NCBI GenBank assembly: GCA_905116865.2
Contig: CAJHNH020000811.1
Location: 112,501-176,500 of the forward strand
DNA length: 64,000 nucleotides
Source of the DNA: Candidula unifasciata
Taxonomy: Eukaryota; Mollusca; Gastropoda; Stylommatophora; Geomitridae
Reading direction: 5' to 3'
In this document: in pieces, positions 41,001-64,000 of the stretch
How positions within the stretch are numbered: the stretch's first letter is position 1
Layout of the letters: every line of letters starts with the position of its first letter
Program-made: the position numbers and the translations under genes
The notes under the pieces: generated by a model
What the model saw: only the letters and a program-made list of their open reading frames with translations
The model's database searches: none
Told to the model about the DNA's origin: nothing

Positions 41001-43750
41001 AGCAGTGGGCTTCAGCCATTTTAGTCAAGTACAGTAAAGCAGTGGGCTTCAGCCATTTTAGTCAAGCCCAGTAAAGCAGTGGGCTTCAGCCATTTTAGTC
41101 AACCCCAGTAAAGCAGTGGGCTTCAGCCATTTTAGTCAAGTACAGTTAAGCAGTGGGCTTCAGACATTTTAGTCAACCCCAGGAAAGCAGTGGGCTTCAG
41201 CCATTTTAGTCAAGCCCAGAAAAGCAGCGGGCTTCAGACATTTTAGTCAAGTCCAGTAAAGCAGTGGACCAGCCATTTTAGTCAAGCTGAGGAAAGCAGT
41301 GGGCTTCAGCCATTTTAGTCAAGTAAAACAGTGGGCTTCAGCCATTTTAGTCAAGTAAAACAGTGGGCTTCAGCCATTTTAGTCAAGTCCAGTCCAGTAA
41401 AGCAGTGGGCTTCAGACATTTTAGTCAAACTCTCTCAACATTATTACATCTTGAAATGCCATGTATGTCTTTCCTGTGTACCACTTACCTCTGTCTTCAG
41501 TTCTGTTTTTATACGGTTAGGGAATTTCAGCTAGTGTCATAGAGGAAGTCAGTTTACAGCAGAATGGAGTCCTAACCAAATAAAGCCAGTTGTAACATGG
41601 TTTTCTCTGAATAACTGTATTGTCAACACTTTGTCCACTGTAAGTATGTGTTAGGTGGTGGTGGAAAGACGTCATATAACAAAATACACGGAACAGTGAT
41701 TTGATTGGAATCTTTTTTTATTCAGCACAAAGTCCCCGTGTGGGTTCCTGGGCTCCATTGATGGGGAAAAGGTGGGGGCATGGGTTGAAGGAATACACCA
41801 ACTGCCCCAACAAGCAAATCATAAGAGTCGACTAATAGGGATGTGTTTTTTTTCAAAGTCAGGGTGCATCTGCCTGAGAGGCAAGGAACCAAAAGTCTGC
41901 ATACGAATAAGCTAGACTTGTAAAATGGAAGTGCATGAGTAGCAAGAACTTTCTGCCAGAGTGTACAGCCAATGAACATGAAGACAAAGGACAGCACACA
42001 GACCATGTCAAAATGGAAGCCAGGAAGGACATGGCTTGATGGTGGCAAACTGTGAGCAGTTTTGTAGCAAGGCCTTTTTCTGAGATTCACGTGTGCTGTG
42101 GATATACTGATGGATTAAATGGAAGATATATTGAGCAGGGAATCTAAGCACTTATGGACTGAATGTTCGAAGTGCCCTGAAAATGATATATGGACTCGTC
42201 TTTACCCCCTTAGGACTGCAGGTCAAACCTGGTCATGGGTGCTCTACCTACAACTTCTTTGGGGGTTAAATGGGGTTTATGAGATCTTCCATGTTGATCT
42301 GCAGTCCAGATTGAGATTTTTAAATGGAAGAAATGGTAAGGGAACGATTTCATGGAGTAATGAAATGGCCAGTGTAAAGCTGTCCTTTACTATGGTAATT
42401 ATATGGTGCTAACATCTTATTCTGTCTTTAGTTTCTTAATGTGCCATAGGAAACCAAACAGTACTTTTCTTTTACTTTATCCCATCTCAGGGATGGGACT
42501 CTGACGAGAGTTCCTGACGGAGGTTCCAGGAAAGTAAAATATTATAAAAGGAGGGGGTGGGGGAGGGGGGGGGGTGTTAGGGTTAGTCTGTGTTCATCAT
42601 AATTATTGGCTCTACTTCGAACGGCACCATAAAATGGCGGCCATAATATGATGCCGTTCGAAAGAGAGCTAAATTGGCCACATTCTGGCCATAAAATATC
42701 CAAAAATATCCAAATGGGGCTCAGTTCTATTAAAAATATATATGCCGGCTACGTACAACGAAACAAATGCTCTAACAGGGTCTCAGCCATATGTTACTTA
42801 CGGACCTGCTTCTGCGAGTGTGCCTCACCGCCGACCGTATCCCCCGCGCTGCTATGCGCGGCGCGGATAGGGACTAACTAGATGGCTAGAACCTCACGAG
42901 CGGCAGCTACCACATCTCCTGCAACTTCTTCCAATTACTTTACTTGTGAGTCCCAGGCACCTAGTTTAGCTCCCCATCTGCGCCACGCGTAGCGGCACAG
43001 GGGATACGCTCAGCGATGAGTTTAATAGCGTTTTGCGCATGCCGACAAGTCTGACATCTACCGCTGCTAAATCCTCCAATCAGAAGAACACAGTATTGCT
43101 AATCGCTTTCATCGTCTGTAATGTCTCGAAATTGGTCAGCGGTTGCTAATATCGTCTGCTACTACCGTGTGCAATGTTGATATTGATTGTCAAGTAATCC
43201 TAGTTGTGCCGCGATTTGTTCCTTGGCAGAAAGATACGCCTGAACACCGTTCTGATATTTTTGGATATTTTATGGCCAGAATGTGGCATCATATTATGGC
43301 CGCCATTTTATGGTGCCGTTCAAAGTAGAGCCTAATTATTTTACACCCTTAAACCACTTTACTATCAGACTTTCTTGGGAACTACCAACGAAATCTCGGA
43401 TTGCCCGATATGGTGTGAGTTAAAAGAATAGAACCAACCAAACTAACTTATATGAAGACCTTTGTACTTTGTGTTTGTATGCTTGTTCATTACCGGGTGG
43501 TTGGATTTTGCAGTTTTGTAGAGTGACACTGTTGTCACTGTCAAGTCGCTGTGCCTCAAAGTACCAGTCCTCCATTAGTCGCCTCTTGCGACATGCATAT
43601 AAAAATTTGTTATAGTACTACAATTCATTTATATGCTCGGTAAGACATAGGCGTATTAGTATCTTATTTAGTCTACAATCTTACCAACTCCACCACCCGG
43701 ACTGTGTTTTCTGCCTTGAAGAATCGCTGGATCCTGGCACCAATAGCCAT
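34918..43750 (-). CDS. Four-span membrane protein, MARVEL/MAL/CMTM-like
   Basis: Four coding exons (43750-43685, 40552-40352, 36382-36245, 35052-34918), all phase 0 with GT-AG borders, give 179 residues. A short amphipathic N-terminus (MAIGARIQRFFKAENTVRVV) is followed by hydrophobic spans at about 21-36, 54-77, 92-111 and 128-154. The loop between spans 1 and 2 is acidic (DLNKGDYDE). The short cytoplasmic C-terminus begins CYYRRKSDYMM and ends DIPT. Length, four spans and short ends fit MARVEL-type proteins (MAL, plasmolipin, CMTM), which act in membrane trafficking and apposition. This is a fold-level guess; a tetraspanin is unlikely because the large cysteine loop is missing. The start is the only ATG in the first exon and lies 370 bp from the start of IFT172 in the opposite direction. 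Confidence 0.8.
35133..35319. mobile_element. SPIN-like hAT MITE, 187 bp, second copy
   Basis: Ends CAGAGGCTCTCAACCTTCC and GGCAGGTTGAAAACCGCTG, interior GTTCCCTCATGTTGTGGCGA and TTTTCCGATGGTCTTAGGCG. Flanks ATCTAGAA (35125-35132) and TTCTAGAA (35320-35327) match at 7 of 8 bases around TCTAGA. Same length as the copy at 14286. Confidence 0.85.
35380..35595 (+). mobile_element. Family B copy with internal deletion, GAA tail
   Basis: CATTCCGGGGCCCCACTGTG, AAGAATAGACCCACTGCCTC, GTCGTAAGAGTCGACTAAC, then a jump to GCTTACAGCCAGTGAACAAA and (GAA)n. Confidence 0.9.
35935..36056 (+). mobile_element. Family B 5' half
   Basis: CCCGTATGGGTTCCGGTGCC, GGGGAAAACAAGCGTAGACC, AAGTCGACTAATTGGGAGCT. Stops abruptly at CTTCAAAGCTC and joins an unrelated GC-rich stretch. 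Confidence 0.9.
36057..36240. other. GC-rich segment beside an exon, unassigned
   Basis: About 180 bp rich in CpG (CGAGAGCGCTGCG, AGCTCCGGCGATGATCC, AACGAATCCACGACTTCCCG) in an AT-rich intron. It directly abuts the exon 3 donor of the four-span gene. Confidence 0.4.
36245..36382 (-). CDS. Four-span gene, exon 3
   Basis: 46 codons encoding the third span (VISSSLSLLLFIAAVILA), the following loop and the start of span four. Confidence 0.85.
36648..37180 (-). mobile_element. LINE-E 3' end interrupted by family B
   Basis: LINE-E end GAGTCAAGAACTGACATCAC and TCCGTCTTCAGCCAGTGC up to about 36720. It resumes at about 36992 with ACCAGTAGCAGTGTGATTGT, CTTGCCTTTCCTCCGAGTGT and TTCACTTGCTCCCAAAGGGC. 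Confidence 0.75.
36727..36992 (+). mobile_element. Family B copy nested in LINE-E
   Basis: CCCTGTGTGGGTTCTGGGAC through CTTACAGCCGGTGAACAACG and GAAGAAGAA. Confidence 0.9.
37193..37974. other. Intron sequence, mostly unassigned
   Basis: Includes, at 37887-37912, TGGGACTCAAAGAGTTAA, matching one end of the TTAA-flanked element at 49150. Otherwise nothing recognised. Confidence 0.45.
37975..38098 (-). mobile_element. LINE remnant
   Basis: Minus strand reads ETWIVNEQAKKFFKALRM-like then FYRRILRIP, a reverse-transcriptase end homologous to 480-655. Confidence 0.5.
38099..39269. mobile_element. hAT-like element with tATTCGG-rich inverted ends
   Basis: Left GGCTGTACCGAATA and right TATTCGGTACAGCCCTA are inverted. 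Both subterminal regions are full of ATTCGGCCGAATA-type palindromes (38125-38180, 39175-39250). The interior holds a LINE-K end, so the element is larger than it was. No clear flanking duplication. Confidence 0.6.
38250..38970 (-). mobile_element. LINE-K 3' end, about 720 bp
   Basis: The intact first part reads ESYKYLGANFSCSNGLREEI, then TKITIYKTLIRPVVLYGCET (38675-38800), the classic end of the reverse-transcriptase thumb. Beyond frame breaks come KFLDPSK and RSSRDDVQPNLQTTGVTN, and a GAAGAAGATG tail. Confidence 0.85.
39485..39765 (-). mobile_element. SINE family A2 copy with tRNA-like head
   Basis: AGTAAAGCGCCCACCTTTTT, GGGTTAGACCTATATTTTAT, CTGGCCACCTTTACTTCC, head complement GAACAGAACCCACAACC and TAACCGCTAGACTATAGCGG. 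Confidence 0.85.
39955..40160 (-). mobile_element. LINE-E 3' end
   Basis: GAGTTAAAAACTGACATTAC, AACACTCCATCCACATCTTC, CAGCAGCCAATGAAGAGTTT, GTCTGATTGTATGTC. Confidence 0.7.
40352..40552 (-). CDS. Four-span gene, exon 2
   Basis: 67 codons with acceptor TTTCAG and donor GTCAGT. Carries spans one (LLAVLIVSLSF) and two (GNIVFFLMIAMVSLLFLLCV) and the acidic loop. Confidence 0.9.
40672..41429. repeat. 37-bp minisatellite, about 20 copies
   Basis: Unit AAAGCAGTGGGCTTCAGCC followed by ATTTTAGTCAAGCCCAGT, with CCAT/ACAT and AAGCCC/AACCCC variants alternating. Lies just upstream of exon 2 inside intron 1. Confidence 0.97.
41430..41730. other. Unassigned intron sequence
   Basis: No recognised feature. 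Confidence 0.5.
41733..41990 (+). mobile_element. Family B copy
   Basis: CCCGTGTGGGTTCCTGGGCT, GGGGAAAAGGTGGGGGCATG, ATAAGAGTCGACTAATAGGG, CTGAGAGGCAAGGAACCAAA, ACTTTCTGCCAGAGTGTACA; tail short (GAAGAC). Confidence 0.85.
41991..42599. other. Unassigned intron sequence
   Basis: G-rich patch at 42548-42575; a 97-codon open frame at 42119 has no motif or splice support. Confidence 0.45.
42608..43332. mobile_element. Non-autonomous DNA transposon, 725 bp, 8-bp target duplication
   Basis: Perfect TAATTATT duplication at 42600-42607 and 43333-43340. Long inverted ends start GGCTCTACTTCGAACGGCAC (left) and, complemented, GGCTCTACTTTGAACGGCAC (right). They continue through CATAAAATGGCGGCCATAAT and, after a 24-bp extra on the left, ACATTCTGGCCATAAAATAT, about 100 bp in all. 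The interior has no transposase frame. An 8-bp duplication fits hAT or Merlin. Confidence 0.9.
43333..43684. other. Unassigned start of intron 1 (four-span gene)
   Basis: No recognised repeat after the transposon. Confidence 0.5.
43685..43750 (-). CDS. Four-span gene, exon 1 coding part
   Basis: 22 codons from ATG (CAT at 43748-43750) to donor GTAAGA; phase 0 matches exon 2. Confidence 0.8.
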
Positions 43751-44120
43751 ATTTAAACAAATAAATCAGCTATCTTCCATATGTCAGTTTCGTAAACAAA
43801 TTATAGTCATGTAGAAATAACTAAGAGAAAACTGTAATTAATATAATTATTTAATTTCGTTAAGCATAAGCTTGTTCTTCTAATTTATTCTAGTACCTTA
43901 TGATTAAAAATAAAAACAAAGCTTCTGAACGTGTTTTTTTAATACGAGTGTGCGGTTCATAAATGGATATTTTCGTTGCTAACATTCCTACAAGTTCGCG
44001 TCTTGGGAAACCAAATCTGTTTCAGCTAGAAGTATTAAAACTATACTTTATATATTCTTTATCATTCCAAAACATTTCTTGATGAATTAGAATAGTCACA
44101 GTAACGAGTTGATTTCAGGA
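43751..44120. promoter_or_regulatory. Bidirectional promoter region between the two start codons
   Basis: 370 bp, AT-rich, must contain both 5' untranslated regions and start sites unless untranslated exons lie elsewhere. No TATA box is convincing on either strand. GTCTTGGGAAAC at 44000-44011 faintly resembles an RFX X-box, the usual control site of ciliary genes, but it deviates at key positions. Confidence 0.55.
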
Positions 44121-63358
<19,238 letters not shown>

Positions 63359-63429
63359 GTAACAAAACAAAAAACATAAATAGTTAATTACTTGTGCAGT
63401 AGTGTTTGAACATCAAGTAAGATTACCTA

Positions 63430-63600
63430 GTAAACAGCATCTTGTCTCAGAAACTGAAATATTTTAGCCATATCAAATGCCACGGCAGACTGGAAAGAAT
63501 ACTAGCAGAAGGCATTGTTCCAGGAAAGAGGGGTACACCAGCATGAAGATGGGCACAGGATATAAATGAAAACTTACCTAGGAAGTGTGTGACGCAGGGG
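63430..63600 (+). mobile_element. LINE-G end fragment
   Basis: ILSQKLKYFSHIKCHGRLER then AEGIVPGKRGTPA; same order as 59220-59340. Confidence 0.65.
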
Positions 63601-64000
63601 ACTCCTCGCCTCTCATGTAAATGCACCCCAACTTCAAAGGAAGTGTACCCCCTGACTTCAAAGGAAGTGTACCCCCTGACTTCAAAGGAAATGTATTCCC
63701 TGACTTTGAAAGAAGTGTACCCCCTGACTTTGAAAGAAGTGTACCCCCTGGCTTCAAAGGAAGTGTACCCCCTGACTTCAAAGGAAGTGTACCCCCTGAC
63801 TTTGAAGGAAGTTTACCCCCTGACTTTGAAGGAAGTGTACCCCCTGACTTTGAAGGAAATGTACCCCCTGACTTTGAAGGAAGTGTACCCCCTGACTTTG
63901 AAGGAAGTGTACCCCCTGACTTTGAAGGAAGTGCACCCCCTGACTTCGAAGCAAGTGCATGCCCTGACTTCCAAGAAAGTGTACCTCCTGACTTCGAAGA
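63595..64000 (-). repeat. 24-bp minisatellite grown from family B, runs off the window
   Basis: Starts with the B complement CTCGCCTCTCATGTAAATGC, then more than 15 copies of GAAGTGTACCCCCTGACTTT plus GAAG. The unit corresponds to the B stretch GATGCACTCCGACTTCGAAG. Array extent beyond the edge unknown. Confidence 0.93.

Noticed and set aside
42119..42412. 97-codon open frame
   Set aside because: No recognised domain, no splice support, inside an intron of the four-span gene on the other strand.

Overview
This is a repeat-rich animal nuclear window. Its genes have many small GT-AG exons, and the introns and spacers are packed with SINEs, 5'-truncated non-LTR retrotransposon (LINE) ends, small DNA transposons and very long microsatellites. 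There are no bacterial-style operons and no real RNA genes; the tRNA-like stretches are SINE heads. Recombined tRNA-headed SINEs, SPIN-like hAT elements and the gene architecture suggest an invertebrate, most plausibly a gastropod mollusc. That identification is inference, not proof.

Three genes can be assembled by reading splice sites and phases. (1) Positions 9912-22203, + strand: a coiled-coil protein of about 448 residues in six exons, family not recognised. (2) Positions 43750 down to 34918, - strand: a complete four-exon gene for a 179-residue protein with four membrane spans, resembling the MARVEL/MAL/CMTM class. (3) From 44121 on the + strand past the right edge: the first 15 coding exons (about 529 codons) of IFT172, the largest subunit of the intraflagellar transport B complex. 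Genes 2 and 3 are head to head with only 370 bp between start codons, so they probably share a promoter region.

Layout: 1-9.9 kb holds LINE remnants, SINEs and a 0.94 kb ATCT microsatellite. 9.9-22.2 kb is the coiled-coil gene, with heavily invaded introns. 22.2-34.9 kb is intergenic, including a 1.6 kb array of a 27-bp unit at 26.6-28.2 kb. 34.9-43.75 kb is the four-span gene, whose introns carry a SPIN-like element, a hAT-like element holding a LINE end, a 37-bp minisatellite and a 725-bp element with inverted ends. 44.1-64 kb is IFT172, with dense retroelements in its introns.

Repeat families are named here for convenience. B: about 280 bp, GAA-tailed, 19 copies or fragments. A1 and A2: two different tRNA-like heads on one shared body, TTAC-type tail. 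C: tRNA-like head, TTAG-type tail. D: tRNA-like head and a roughly 400-bp body. F: TCAG tail. G and H: further tRNA-headed SINEs. LINE-E: RNase H end, CTCAA tail. LINE-K: reverse-transcriptase C-terminal end, GAA tail. LINE-G: similar end, GAT tail. The most informative mobile-DNA signals are two 187-bp SPIN-like copies with near-matching 8-bp flanks, several nested insertions including one with a 12-bp duplication and an empty paralogous site, and two minisatellites that grew out of pieces of family B.
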